Shown: one piece after another, positions 9,135 through 17,608 of the stretch
Layout: each line of letters opens with the position of its first letter
Position numbering within the stretch: position 1 is the first letter of the stretch
NCBI GenBank assembly: GCA_002427745.1
Contig: DIYF01000136.1
Span: 1-29,818, forward strand
Length of the DNA stretch: 29,818 nt
DNA from: Roseivirga sp. UBA6061
GTDB taxonomy: Bacteria; Bacteroidota; Bacteroidia; Cytophagales; Cyclobacteriaceae
Reading direction: 5' to 3'
The notes under the pieces: generated by a model
Databases searched by the model: none
Seen by the model: only the letters and a program-made list of their open reading frames with translations
What the model was told of the DNA's origin: nothing
Program-made: the position numbers and the translations under genes

Positions 9135-10196
9135 TCAGCTATCTATATAATCTGCGAGGTTTTCTTTGACCACAATCTCGATCGGAACCAGCGTCTCCTT
9201 TTGGTCTGATGCCCCGTTAACCAGCAGGTGGTCGTAGATTCTTCTCACAGCCAGCTGTCCCTGGTAATAGGGTTTTTGATGGATGAGGTAGGCTATGCGA
9301 TCGCATCGCATGTAGTGAATGTTTCTTTCGTTCAGGTCAAAACCAATGACTTTGACAGATTCGTTCAGGTCCATTTGTTCCAGTATTTCAGCCACCATAT
9401 AAGCCCTGGCATTGGTGACGAAAATGGCCTTTCTTCCTGTATTGCCTACAAATTGCTGTAAGGTATTGTAAAGAGTAGTGGTATCATCCAGCTGCCCGTT
9501 ATGATCCGATACCTGTACTAAATTGTTGTGGTCCTGAAAGAAATCTCTGATGCCCCGGGCTCTTTCAAAGTTGTTTTGATGTACCTGACTGCCACGGGAA
9601 ATATTCACGGTCAACAAGTGGCCTGGTTCGTCCCGGAAATAACTTTCCAGCAAACGTCCGCCTACCCGCCCTGCCCTGAAAGGTTCCTGGAAAATACGAT
9701 GGCAATGATCACCCAGATCAGCAGCCGTATCCACCAGCACGGTCAGCCCTGATTTTTCCGCAACTGCATCCTTAAGTACCTGCAGGTCTTCTGTGAAAAA
9801 GGGTACACTGATCAGTGCTTTGTAACCGGCCTCGGCTACCGCCTGAGATTGTTTAAGGAAGGCCTCTCTGTCTAGCAATGGGAAAGGGTAAAAATCTGTT
9901 TCTATGCCCATTTGCTGTAGTTCATTGGCCACATCATGAATGCCATCGATATGGAGCTGCCAGTAATTTCTCACTGCTGAAGGTTGTGGCAAAAGACAGG
10001 CGATTTTCAGGGGCGCTCGTGAAGCCAGTCGACTGGCATAAACATTACGCTCATAGCCGGTCTCTTCAATCAGTCTTTTGACCTTTTCACGGGTAGATTT
10101 GGATACACCTTCCCGGTTGTTCACTACCCTGTCTACCGTACCGATAGAAACACCCGCCAGTCTGGCCAGATCCCTTATCCCGACTTTTTTACCCAA
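9135..10196 (-). CDS. LacI-family transcriptional regulator
   Basis: Sugar-responsive DNA-binding regulator. Seen: an N-terminal LacI helix-turn-helix, IRDLARLAGVSIGTVDRVVN, followed by the hinge region EKVKRLIEETGY, then a periplasmic-binding-protein-like sensor domain from about residue 65 to the end. The C-terminal stretch GFDLNERN...IHQKPYYQGQLAVRRIY is typical of the sensor. At 353 residues it is full length. The first in-frame start is TTG (complement of 10194-10196); no in-frame ATG lies just upstream, so TTG is the probable start, giving the usual short N-terminus. Sitting between the sulfatase block and the uronate operon, it is the only local regulator for either. A uronate or a pathway intermediate is a reasonable inducer. 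Its stop is only four bases from the M14 stop, leaving no room for a terminator. Confidence 0.93.
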   Translation of the reverse strand: MGKKVGIRDLARLAGVSIGTVDRVVNNREGVSKSTREKVKRLIEETGYERNVYASRLASRAPLKIACLLPQPSAVRNYWQLHIDGIHDVANELQQMGIETDFYPFPLLDREAFLKQSQAVAEAGYKALISVPFFTEDLQVLKDAVAEKSGLTVLVDTAADLGDHCHRIFQEPFRAGRVGGRLLESYFRDEPGHLLTVNISRGSQVHQNNFERARGIRDFFQDHNNLVQVSDHNGQLDDTTTLYNTLQQFVGNTGRKAIFVTNARAYMVAEILEQMDLNESVKVIGFDLNERNIHYMRCDRIAYLIHQKPYYQGQLAVRRIYDHLLVNGASDQKETLVPIEIVVKENLADYIDS

Positions 10197-10345
10197 TGAA
10201 ATGCTATTTTGAAGATGGGAATATAGATGAACCGGATTCCATTATCAATGGATAAGTTAAAATAGTCCAAGAGTCGGAAGTGGGAGTGTTTGGTAGTTTA
10301 CCAGGTTTACTTGATTTGTGAAATCGCGGAACGTGAGCGTATAAG

Positions 10346-10383
10346 TGACAACATTATGTCGTGTATTAGTTTAACTGTTGTCA
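10346..10383. repeat. Inverted repeat upstream of the LacI gene
   Basis: TGACAACA (10346-10353) and TGTTGTCA (10376-10383) are perfect 8-base complements separated by 22 bases. They lie in the 216-base spacer between the LacI gene and the 3' end of the membrane-protein gene, both on the minus strand. The repeat could be a weak terminator for the upstream gene or a regulator-binding site at the LacI promoter. There is no clear T-tract. A smaller CCATT-ATC-AATGG dyad lies nearer the LacI start (about 10238-10250). Confidence 0.35.
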
Positions 10384-10412
10384 GAAAGGCTACAGATAAA
10401 GAGCACTCCCGT

Positions 10413-10937
10413 TTACTTATGCTTTCTCTTTATTAGCCTGTTAATGCCTAAAACTATTGTTAGTGTTACTGTTAACAGAGTAAACATCCATTTGGATGTG
10501 GTTAGCATAGAATTGAGACGCACCTGATCAGCAGTCAATTCAGGATAATCACTTAACATTCTGAGTACTCCCAGATTCTCGGAATAATCAAACAGCATGA
10601 TGATCAGGGGTAAAAAACGTAGCCACTTAACCTGCCTGTTTGAAAAAGGGTATGTAAGATTCGCTAACAGGGCCATAAATAGTAATCCGTACACGATAGG
10701 GTAGACCATGTCAACTACCCCTGAAACAAATCGGTTAATCTCTCTGCCTTCCGTTCCCATGTCGGTAAATAATTCAATCACTTCAGGTTGAGTGTAAGAC
10801 AATCGAGTGTCCAGGAGAGTAACATCTTTCCGGGCTATCTCATTGATCTGCTTTTGATAGAGAGGAAACACGTAAGCGGAAAAGATGACAAAAAATGCCA
10901 CCAAGAGGATCACTATTTTCACATCAACTTTCTTCAT
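10413..10937 (-). CDS. Hypothetical four-TM membrane protein
   Basis: I do not recognise this family. The 174-residue protein starts with a hydrophobic segment (about 6-25, VDVKIVILLVAFFVIF) and has three further hydrophobic stretches: about 70-92 (VDMVYPIVYGLLFMALLANL), about 103-122 (WLRFLPLIIMLFDYSENLG) and about 147-166 (SKWMFTLLTVTLTIVLG). A loop of roughly 45 polar residues lies between the first two and is probably periplasmic. FDYSENLG at the third helix is a possible conserved patch. It is isolated, with spacers of 216 and 189 bases on either side, so it is not part of the TRAP/uronate operon although it is on the same strand. Hydrophobicity, normal codon use and the ATG start support it as a real gene. 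Confidence 0.7.
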   Translation of the reverse strand: MKKVDVKIVILLVAFFVIFSAYVFPLYQKQINEIARKDVTLLDTRLSYTQPEVIELFTDMGTEGREINRFVSGVVDMVYPIVYGLLFMALLANLTYPFSNRQVKWLRFLPLIIMLFDYSENLGVLRMLSDYPELTADQVRLNSMLTTSKWMFTLLTVTLTIVLGINRLIKRKHK

Positions 10938-11126
10938 AATAATAGCAATTCTTAGGTCTGAAGACTGATTTTAATAATTATCCACTGCCTTTCCTATCAG
11001 CTTATTCGTCAAGAATGAGGCGCAATCAGGTGCTTTGACATACTTGTGACGTTTGCACAAATAATCTTGATTTTTCTGGAGACAAACCAGCCATTAAGCA
11101 ATGGGGTTGAAGAGTAGAGGACTGAT

Positions 11127-12422
11127 TTAAAAGCCAAATACCTCTGGCAACCAGGTAGAGATGCCCGGGATATAGGTCACTAAAAGCAGCACGACCAGCA
11201 TGGCTACAAAGAGAGGCAGCAGGGGCCTGATCACTTCGTTGATTTTTAAACCTGCCACACTACTCCCCACAAAGAGTACGGTGCCGACAGGAGGGGTACA
11301 TAGTCCGATACAGAGGTTGAGCACCATCATGATTCCGAAATGAATCTCACTCATACCCAGGTCAATCGCTACCGGCAAAAAGATGGGAGTGAAAATCAGT
11401 ACGGCAGGCGTGATGTCCATAAAGGTGCCTACCGCCAGCAATACCAGATTAATCAACAGGAGCACTACCAGCTTGTTTTCGCTCAGAGAGAGGATGAGGT
11501 CGCTTACCTGTTGTGGAAGACTTTCATAAGACATTACCCAGGACATGGTGGAGGAGCAGGCGATCAGCAGCATAACAATGCCGGTAGTTTTGCCAGAGGA
11601 CACCAGTATCTCGTAAAGGCCCTTTAGATCGATCTCTTTGTAAATAAAGAAAGACAGAATAAAGGCATAGAGCACAGCTACTGCGGAAGCCTCTGTAGCG
11701 GTAAAAATGCCGCTGACAATGCCTCCGATGATCAGTACCAGCAGTAAGAGACTCGGAAAGGCGTTGATAAAATGCTTAAACCCCTCACGAAAGCCCACGC
11801 GTGAGCCTGTAGGAAAGCCCCTGCGATAGGCATAGACGCCTGCCACGATCATCAGGGCTGCTCCCAGAAGGATGCCGGGTAAGTAACCTGCCAGAAAAAG
11901 AGCAGCAATAGAAGCTCCTCCGCTGGCCAGAGAATATACAATAAGGACATTACTCGGGGGAATGATCAACCCTGTGACGGAGGAGGATATATTTACAGCC
12001 GCCCCATAACTTTTTTCATAACCTTCCTTTTCCATTTGTTTTCCCATAAAACCACCGATAGCAGAAGCCGCGGCTACAGCTGATCCGGAAACGGCTCCGA
12101 AAAGCATACAGGAAATAATGTTGACAAAACCCAGCCCACCCGGCAGACTGCCTACCATAGCCTTGGCCAGATTGATCAGGCGGTTGGCAATGCCTCCCCG
12201 GTTCATCAATTCCCCGGCCAGAATAAAGAAGGGAATAGCTGTGAGAGTAAAGCTGTCGAGACCTGTGGCCATGCGTTGGGCCATGGTGGTCACGGCAATA
12301 TCGGCCGGCATATTCAGTAATAGGGTAACAAGCGAGGCAATGGCAATGCTGAAGGCAATGGGTACCCTCAGGCTGAGCAATATCAGAAAAACGAGAATCA
12401 GTATGAGGGCCGATGAAATCAT
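11127..12422 (-). CDS. dctM: TRAP transporter large permease (DctM family)
   Basis: Large membrane subunit of a tripartite ATP-independent periplasmic transporter, which uses an ion gradient for uptake of organic acids across the inner membrane. Seen: 431 residues, highly hydrophobic over its full length, with DctM landmarks such as SFTLTAIPFFILAGELMNRGG, the FGAVSGSAVAAASAIGG loop, NISSSVTGLIIPPSNVLIVYS and LCIGLCTPPVGTVLFVGSSVAG. Length matches the family. Its ATG overlaps the stop of the small permease by four bases. It is the last gene of the nine-gene operon; nothing resembling a strong terminator follows at once. Co-transcription with glucuronate catabolic genes makes glucuronate or a related uronate the likely substrate; this is inferred from context. 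Confidence 0.96.
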   Translation of the reverse strand: MISSALILILVFLILLSLRVPIAFSIAIASLVTLLLNMPADIAVTTMAQRMATGLDSFTLTAIPFFILAGELMNRGGIANRLINLAKAMVGSLPGGLGFVNIISCMLFGAVSGSAVAAASAIGGFMGKQMEKEGYEKSYGAAVNISSSVTGLIIPPSNVLIVYSLASGGASIAALFLAGYLPGILLGAALMIVAGVYAYRRGFPTGSRVGFREGFKHFINAFPSLLLLVLIIGGIVSGIFTATEASAVAVLYAFILSFFIYKEIDLKGLYEILVSSGKTTGIVMLLIACSSTMSWVMSYESLPQQVSDLILSLSENKLVVLLLINLVLLAVGTFMDITPAVLIFTPIFLPVAIDLGMSEIHFGIMMVLNLCIGLCTPPVGTVLFVGSSVAGLKINEVIRPLLPLFVAMLVVLLLVTYIPGISTWLPEVFGF

Positions 12423-12901
12423 GATACTGCGTCAGTTTGCGGTGCGAAAATGTCAATCAGACTGTAAAGAAGGATAAACAGTCCGCTGAGGGGTAAGACG
12501 GCATATACAAGCCCAAGAGGTAAGTTGAGCGAAGCGGAGGTTTGCTCGAGCGTGAGTGTCACGTACATCAGCCTGCCGCCTCCGAAAATCATGACTCCGA
12601 GTGCAAAAAGGAGTACCATTGCCTGTATGAAATGATCTGTAAGACGCTGGAACCGCACATTTTTAAACTTACTGGTCAGTATATCAATGGCCAGATGCAT
12701 TTTGCGACCAGCTACCAGGGCTGCTCCCAGAAACCCCACCCATATCAGAAGATATCCTGCCAGCTCATCGGTAAAAGAACTCGGGTTTTTAAACAGATAC
12801 CGGGTAATGACCTGCCACAATACATCGATCACCAGCAGTACCATCAACCCTGCGATAAGCCCTTCCAGTGTTTTGTCCAGTATGACCCTCAATCGCTTCA
12901 T
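12419..12901 (-). CDS. dctQ: TRAP transporter small permease (DctQ family)
   Basis: Small membrane subunit that pairs with the DctM protein encoded directly downstream. Seen: 160 residues with four hydrophobic segments (about 14-35, 47-66, 88-108, 130-152). The DctQ-type pattern VLWQVITRYLF...SFTDELAGYLLIWVGFLGAAL is followed by the conserved KMHLAID. It overlaps both neighbours by four bases (stop/start ATGA), so all three TRAP subunits are translationally coupled in the order P-Q-M. Confidence 0.95.
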   Translation of the reverse strand: MKRLRVILDKTLEGLIAGLMVLLVIDVLWQVITRYLFKNPSSFTDELAGYLLIWVGFLGAALVAGRKMHLAIDILTSKFKNVRFQRLTDHFIQAMVLLFALGVMIFGGGRLMYVTLTLEQTSASLNLPLGLVYAVLPLSGLFILLYSLIDIFAPQTDAVS

Positions 12902-13881
12902 TTCACTTGTTCTATTTGGGTAATAAGGTCAGTAATGACCGGGTCGGCCCGGAAGGTTCCGATGAGGTTTTCCAGCTTATTAAAGAAGGCCGGTTTCTCG
13001 GGATAAACCACCGTTACCCCTGCCTCTTTTACTGCCGCAAGGGCCTCTTGTTCGGAATCATGCCAGAGTTGGCGCTGAAGTGTAACAGATTCCCGGACAG
13101 CCTGTTTGAGCCATTCCTTTTCCTGCTCGTTGAGGCGGTCAAAAGTATGGGTACTCATAAGCAGAATATCCGGGATGGTCGTATGCTCATCGATAGCGTA
13201 GTATTTACAAATCTCGTAGTGCTTGGTAAGGAAAAAGGAGGGAGGGTTGTTTTCAGCTCCATCCACCACCCCGGCTTGCAGGGCCGTGTAGAGTTCTCCG
13301 AAAGGAATAGGAGTGGCCGAACCGCCAAGGGCTCTTACCATGGCCATAGCCGAGGGACTTCGCTGGGTCCTGATCTTCAGACCTTCGAGGTCCGCTGGTT
13401 GCATCACAGGTTTGTCTTTAGTATAAAAACTCCTGCTGCCGGAGTCATAAAAACCAAGCCCCTGAAGCCAGTTGTCCCGGCCGCTGTTAAGCAATTGTTG
13501 ACCGATTGCTCCGTCAAGCACGCGAAAGGTATGCTCACGACTTCGGAACAGATAAGGAACGGAGAGCACTTTATACTGTGGTGCAAAATTCTCCATGACA
13601 GAGCCCGAAACTTTGGTAATGTCAATGCTTCCGATTTGCACCAGCTCCAATAGCTCCCGCTCACTTCCCAGTTGTCGGTTTGGGTAGATTTTGACATTCA
13701 GGCGCCCTTGTGAAAGCTCTGATAATCTTTCACCCAGGGCTACCATGGCCAGATGTACAGAATGTTGCTCATCAAGTCCATGAGCAAGTCTCAGCGTCTT
13801 TTCCTGTCTTTTTTGAGAGCAGCCATGAAAAAGCATCATGCTGAATACCAAAGCAGGCAGTATGGTTTTCAGGCCTCTCAT
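12898..13881 (-). CDS. dctP: TRAP transporter solute-binding protein (DctP family), lipoprotein
   Basis: Extracytoplasmic receptor that captures the substrate for the TRAP permease. Seen: a signal peptide ending LFHGC (lipid-anchor Cys21), so it is predicted to be membrane-tethered rather than free in the periplasm; LAHGLDEQHSVHLAM at the start of the fold; the conserved carboxylate-binding arginine in GLKIRTQ (Arg171); PFGELYTALQAGVVDGAEN; and the family's usual C-terminal helices. At 327 residues the length is normal. The receptor overlaps the aldolase gene upstream and the small permease downstream by four bases each. Context argues for a uronate (glucuronate, mannonate or a small uronide); residues around Arg171 fit any carboxylate sugar acid. 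Confidence 0.95.
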   Translation of the reverse strand: MRGLKTILPALVFSMMLFHGCSQKRQEKTLRLAHGLDEQHSVHLAMVALGERLSELSQGRLNVKIYPNRQLGSERELLELVQIGSIDITKVSGSVMENFAPQYKVLSVPYLFRSREHTFRVLDGAIGQQLLNSGRDNWLQGLGFYDSGSRSFYTKDKPVMQPADLEGLKIRTQRSPSAMAMVRALGGSATPIPFGELYTALQAGVVDGAENNPPSFFLTKHYEICKYYAIDEHTTIPDILLMSTHTFDRLNEQEKEWLKQAVRESVTLQRQLWHDSEQEALAAVKEAGVTVVYPEKPAFFNKLENLIGTFRADPVITDLITQIEQVK

Positions 13882-14540
13882 GAACTTCTTAGCTCCTTGA
13901 TAGTCTTCAGAACGGATTTAACAGACTCGCGAATCTGATCGTAGTCCTGTTGAGCAACCAGGGCCTTATTGATCAGCTGGCTACCCATTCCTACCGCTAC
14001 GGCACCTGCATTAAACCAGCCTGAGAGATTGTCTTTATCTGCTGTGACACCACCGGTAGGCATCAGCGAAAACCAGGGACACGGGGCTAACACGGCTTTT
14101 ATAAATTCCGGACCTAAGACATTACCGGGAAATACTTTCACAATATCAGCTCCCAGCTCTGTAGCCCTGGCGACTTCAGTCAAGGTAGCACAGCCGGGTA
14201 TCCAAAGCACCTGCTCTTTCGCACATGCTTCTGCTACTGCTTCGTTCAGAAGCGGAGACACAATCATCTCAGCTCCGCTTTTCATGTATTGGGCAGCCTT
14301 ATCCGCATCAACCACCGAACCAGCCCCCAACAGCAGACCTGGAGCATGATTTGACGCATATTCAGAGAGCCTGGCAAAAAGATCAGGACTAAAATCTCCC
14401 CGATTGGTGAATTCAAAAACCCTGATACCCGCTTCATAACAAGCCATCATCACACCTTTGCAGGTATCGAACTCATTATGAGAGAATATAGGGACCAGTC
14501 CCTGACTTCTGATGGTGTCACTTAATTTTGTGCTTTCCAT
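13878..14540 (-). CDS. eda: KDPG aldolase (2-dehydro-3-deoxy-phosphogluconate aldolase)
   Basis: Class I aldolase that splits KDPG into pyruvate and glyceraldehyde 3-phosphate, the last step of the uronate route. Seen: a single TIM barrel of 220 residues, the normal length; the catalytic glutamate region VFEFTNRG (Glu43); the Schiff-base lysine in GADIVKVFPGN (Lys135); and the phosphate-binding PTGGVT loop near 166-171. The usual EVTLRT box reads EFTNRG here, as in the Bacteroidota subgroup also annotated as 4-hydroxy-2-oxoglutarate aldolase. It lies five bases after the KDG kinase gene and overlaps dctP by four, which puts it in the middle of the operon directly after the enzyme that makes its substrate. 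Confidence 0.94.
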   Translation of the reverse strand: MESTKLSDTIRSQGLVPIFSHNEFDTCKGVMMACYEAGIRVFEFTNRGDFSPDLFARLSEYASNHAPGLLLGAGSVVDADKAAQYMKSGAEMIVSPLLNEAVAEACAKEQVLWIPGCATLTEVARATELGADIVKVFPGNVLGPEFIKAVLAPCPWFSLMPTGGVTADKDNLSGWFNAGAVAVGMGSQLINKALVAQQDYDQIRESVKSVLKTIKELRSS

Positions 14541-14545
14541 GCCCT

Positions 14546-15592
14546 TTACCGGTTTATAATGCCCTTGGTTTCTGCTTTGATCATGGCTTTTACATCATCC
14601 TCTGAGCAGAGATTAAAATCCCCGGTGACAGAGTGTTTGATCACGCTGGCTCCGGTGGCATATTCTATAACTTGCTGTACTGATTCTTCATGGAGAATAC
14701 CATGAATGAGTCCGGCCATAAAGGCATCGCCCCCACCGACACGGTCGATAATGGGATATACCTCATAGGTTTGTGACTGTGCACTATTGCCTGTTTGCTT
14801 ATCATAATATAGTCCTCCCAGGTTGTGGTGAGAAGCATTTCTGACTTCTCTGTGAAGCATGGCAAAGCGGCCTGTTTGATTTTTTGTCGCTAGTTTTTCA
14901 AAGAAACTCAGGCATTCCCTGGGATAAATGAACCCCTCAAAAAGTCCGATCCCCTCAGGTTGAAATACTTTGATCAAAGTATTGGGGTCGCTGACAACCA
15001 GGGCAGAGTTCTCGACCATGCTACCCAGTACATCCCAGCCTGACACCCCGAATTGCCACAGGTTTTTACGGTGATGAAGGTCTACTGAAATGGGGATTTT
15101 CCGTTTTCTGGCCTCCTCAATGGCTCTTTGGGTCAGGGCCAGGCAATTTGCAGAGAGGGAGGGTGTGATAGCCGACCAGTGGAACCAGTGGGTATCTTCA
15201 AAAAAGGCCGCCCAATTTACCTCTTCAGGGCTAAGTTCAGTCACAGCGCTGTGGGCTCTGTCGTACAGGATATGCCCGTTTCGGTAGGCAGAGCCTTTTT
15301 CTTCAAAATACAAAGCCAGGCGTTCACCTCCTCGTAAAATGGCTCCGGTATCTATCTCAAAAGTATGTAACAACTGCATTACCTTGTCACCCAGGTCGTT
15401 TTCGGGCAATCTGGTCAGGAAGGTGGCCGCATGACCCCATTGAGAGAGGGAAAGCATCACATTCGCCTCTGAGCCACCAATATGTGCCTTAAAGGAATCT
15501 GTTTGCGAAATGTGCTCACCGGCAGGGGCCGAAAGTCGCATCAATATCTCGCCCAGCGAAGCTACTCTGTATTTCCGTTTCGTTTCGGTCAT
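14546..15592 (-). CDS. kdgK: 2-keto-3-deoxygluconate kinase (PfkB family)
   Basis: Phosphorylates KDG to KDPG with ATP in the cytoplasm. Seen: a ribokinase/PfkB fold of 348 residues; the N-terminal signature around IGGSEANVMLSLSQWG (about 38-53); GDKVMQLL; and the C-terminal PfkB signature DRVGGGDAFMAGLIHG containing the catalytic base Asp289 and the anion-hole glycines. The KDG assignment rests mainly on position between UxuA, which makes KDG, and the KDPG aldolase; the fold alone would only say sugar kinase. Gaps of eight and five bases to its neighbours show it is inside the operon. Confidence 0.92.
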   Translation of the reverse strand: MTETKRKYRVASLGEILMRLSAPAGEHISQTDSFKAHIGGSEANVMLSLSQWGHAATFLTRLPENDLGDKVMQLLHTFEIDTGAILRGGERLALYFEEKGSAYRNGHILYDRAHSAVTELSPEEVNWAAFFEDTHWFHWSAITPSLSANCLALTQRAIEEARKRKIPISVDLHHRKNLWQFGVSGWDVLGSMVENSALVVSDPNTLIKVFQPEGIGLFEGFIYPRECLSFFEKLATKNQTGRFAMLHREVRNASHHNLGGLYYDKQTGNSAQSQTYEVYPIIDRVGGGDAFMAGLIHGILHEESVQQVIEYATGASVIKHSVTGDFNLCSEDDVKAMIKAETKGIINR

Positions 15593-15600
15593 CCTTCAAT

Positions 15601-16755
15601 TTACATATGTCTTTCGATTCCCATTTCAAGTCCTCTTAGTTCTGCAAGTCCTCTTAACCTGCCAATGGCTGAGTACCCGGGGTTGGTGGCTTTGTTCAGG
15701 TCATCGAGCATCTGATGTCCGTGATCAGGACGCATAGGCAGGTGGTCTTTATCCAGTTCGGCAAAAGCACGAATGATTTCATACATATCGCTGCTTCCTT
15801 CCAGGTGATTGGCTTCATGAAAACTTCCGTCTGCTTCTCTTTGTACATTTCTTAAGTGCACAAAGTGGATGCGGTCTCCCAGTCGCCTGATGATGCCGGG
15901 CAGATCATTATCTGCTCTCACGCCTAATGACCCTGAGCAGAAAGTGAGCCCGTTACCGGGACTGTTGACAGCTCTGAACAGGTACGCGATGTCTTCTTCT
16001 GTGCTCACAACACGGGGTAGCCCGAACATTGGAAATGGAGGGTCATCAGGATGAATGGCCAGTAAGACACCCTTTTCCTCAGCCAGAGGTACTATCTCTT
16101 TCAGAAAGGAGATAAGATTATGCCTTAGTGTCTCATGGTTAATGTTCTCGTAGGTTGATAGGATTTCTCTGAAGTCTTCCAGGCGATAACCTTCTTCTGC
16201 ACCGGGCAGACCGGCAATAATATTGTCCTGAAGGTTTTGTATTTCCTCCGGCTCAAGTGCATCAAAGTACTTTTGGGCCTGTTGTATTGCCTGCTGAGAG
16301 TAGAGCTTTTCTGCCCGGGGTCTCTCCAGGATAAAGAGCTCAAAGGCCGTAAGTGCTGTCTGATCAAAACGGAGTGCGAGACTGCCGTCTTCGACCTGAT
16401 AGCTTAGGTCGGTTCGGGTCCAGTCCAGTACCGGCATAAAGTTATAACATACTGTGTGTATGCCGGCTTCTGCCAGATTCTGAAGTGTAAGCTGATAGTT
16501 TCGAATGTAGCGCTGATAGTCTCCTGTCCTCCTTTTGATATCTTCATGAACCGGCACACTTTCGACCACTACCCAGACCAAGCCCGCTTCTTCGATCATG
16601 GCTTTGCGTTCAGCAATATCGTTGGGAATCCAGACTTCTCCGTTGGGGATATGGTGTAGGGCGGTGACAATGCCGGTAGCTCCGGCCTGTCGAATATCTG
16701 CCAGGCTCACCGGGTCATCAGGACCATACCATCTCCAGCTTTGTAAAAAACTCAT
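15601..16755 (-). CDS. uxuA: Mannonate dehydratase
   Basis: Removes water from D-mannonate to give 2-keto-3-deoxygluconate. Seen: 384 residues, close to the family's usual length, starting with [20 protein letters not shown], the typical UxuA N-terminus, and [15 protein letters not shown]. It also has [35 protein letters not shown] (metal-site region), HFVHLRNV and [14 protein letters not shown] at the C-terminal end. These match the xylose-isomerase-like TIM barrel with its divalent-metal site. It lies nine bases after the SDR mannonate oxidoreductase gene and eight before kdgK, so three consecutive genes encode three consecutive pathway steps. Confidence 0.97.
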   Translation of the reverse strand: MSFLQSWRWYGPDDPVSLADIRQAGATGIVTALHHIPNGEVWIPNDIAERKAMIEEAGLVWVVVESVPVHEDIKRRTGDYQRYIRNYQLTLQNLAEAGIHTVCYNFMPVLDWTRTDLSYQVEDGSLALRFDQTALTAFELFILERPRAEKLYSQQAIQQAQKYFDALEPEEIQNLQDNIIAGLPGAEEGYRLEDFREILSTYENINHETLRHNLISFLKEIVPLAEEKGVLLAIHPDDPPFPMFGLPRVVSTEEDIAYLFRAVNSPGNGLTFCSGSLGVRADNDLPGIIRRLGDRIHFVHLRNVQREADGSFHEANHLEGSSDMYEIIRAFAELDKDHLPMRPDHGHQMLDDLNKATNPGYSAIGRLRGLAELRGLEMGIERHM

Positions 16756-16764
16756 ATCTCAGGT

Positions 16765-17598
16765 TTACACTCCACTATAGGCATTAAAGCCTCCATCCAC
16801 AGGCAGCACAACTCCCGTGATAAAGGCGGATGAAGGAGATAGCAGAAAGTTCACGGCTTCCACCAGGTCCTCAGGCTTACCAAAGCGGCCCATAGGGGTA
16901 TTGTTTATGATCTTCTGTCCACGGGGGGTCAGTGATCCACTGGAATGATCTGTCAGTAAAAATCTGTTTTGATCGGTGAGTAAAAAGCCGGGGGCAATTG
17001 CATTGACCCTGACTCCTGTCCGTGCAAAATGCACCGCCAGCCACTCCGTGAAATTATTGATGGCGGCTTTGGCAGCCGAGTAAGCCGGAATGCGGGTAAG
17101 AGGACGAAAGGCATTCATGGAAGATACATTCAGCACAACCCCCGCCTTTTGCTCTATCAGATGCTGGCCAAAGACAAGAGAAGGAAGGAGAGTTCCTTTA
17201 AAATTCAGGTCAAATACCTCGTCAAAGCCCTCTACATCCAGATCGAAGAAGGTGTCGGTGAGATCGGTCATATCGGAGTCAATGAATTCCTTTGGCGCAG
17301 TTGCCCTGGGCGAATTGCCTCCTGCCGCATTGATCAGGAACTGGTAGGAACCAAACCTGTCGAGAATTTCCTTCCTCGCCTCTTCCAACCCCTTTCGGTC
17401 TAATACATCACATGAAATGGGAAGCGCTTTACCCCCCTGGTTTTCGATCTCTTCGCAAAGGGTTTTTGCTCTTTGCTGGTTTCTTCCCAAAACTACCATC
17501 TGTACTCCATTGAGGGCTAAAGACCGGGCAATTTCGGAGCCGATAACACCGGTGCCCCCGGTAAGGATGCAGGTTTTTCCTGAAAGATCAGATAACAT
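16765..17598 (-). CDS. uxuB: SDR-type D-mannonate oxidoreductase (fructuronate reductase)
   Basis: Classical short-chain dehydrogenase predicted to reduce fructuronate to mannonate with NAD(P)H. Seen: the TGGTGVIG dinucleotide loop (13-20), CDVLDR, the NAAGG motif, and the catalytic set Ser160, Tyr173 and Lys177 (YSAAK), in 277 residues. The KGTLLPSLVFGQHL stretch and the total length resemble the Bacillus YjmF-type enzyme, which replaces the long-chain UxuB of E. coli. The gene name is given by function; this protein is not homologous to E. coli UxuB. A KduD-type role (5-keto-4-deoxyuronate route) is less likely because no KduI accompanies it and UxuA is adjacent. Ten bases separate it from the oxidoreductase gene before it. 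Confidence 0.88.
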   Translation of the reverse strand: MLSDLSGKTCILTGGTGVIGSEIARSLALNGVQMVVLGRNQQRAKTLCEEIENQGGKALPISCDVLDRKGLEEARKEILDRFGSYQFLINAAGGNSPRATAPKEFIDSDMTDLTDTFFDLDVEGFDEVFDLNFKGTLLPSLVFGQHLIEQKAGVVLNVSSMNAFRPLTRIPAYSAAKAAINNFTEWLAVHFARTGVRVNAIAPGFLLTDQNRFLLTDHSSGSLTPRGQKIINNTPMGRFGKPEDLVEAVNFLLSPSSAFITGVVLPVDGGFNAYSGV

Positions 17599-17608
17599 AG
17601 ATCAAGTA

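Noticed and set aside
12907..13653. 248-codon open frame on the plus strand
   Set aside because: Antisense to the DctP gene, which has clear family motifs; the reverse translation is compositionally odd.
16765..17598. SDR gene as KduD (unsaturated uronate pathway)
   Set aside because: No KduI is present, the gene is next to uxuA, and length and N-terminal pattern fit YjmF-type mannonate oxidoreductase better.
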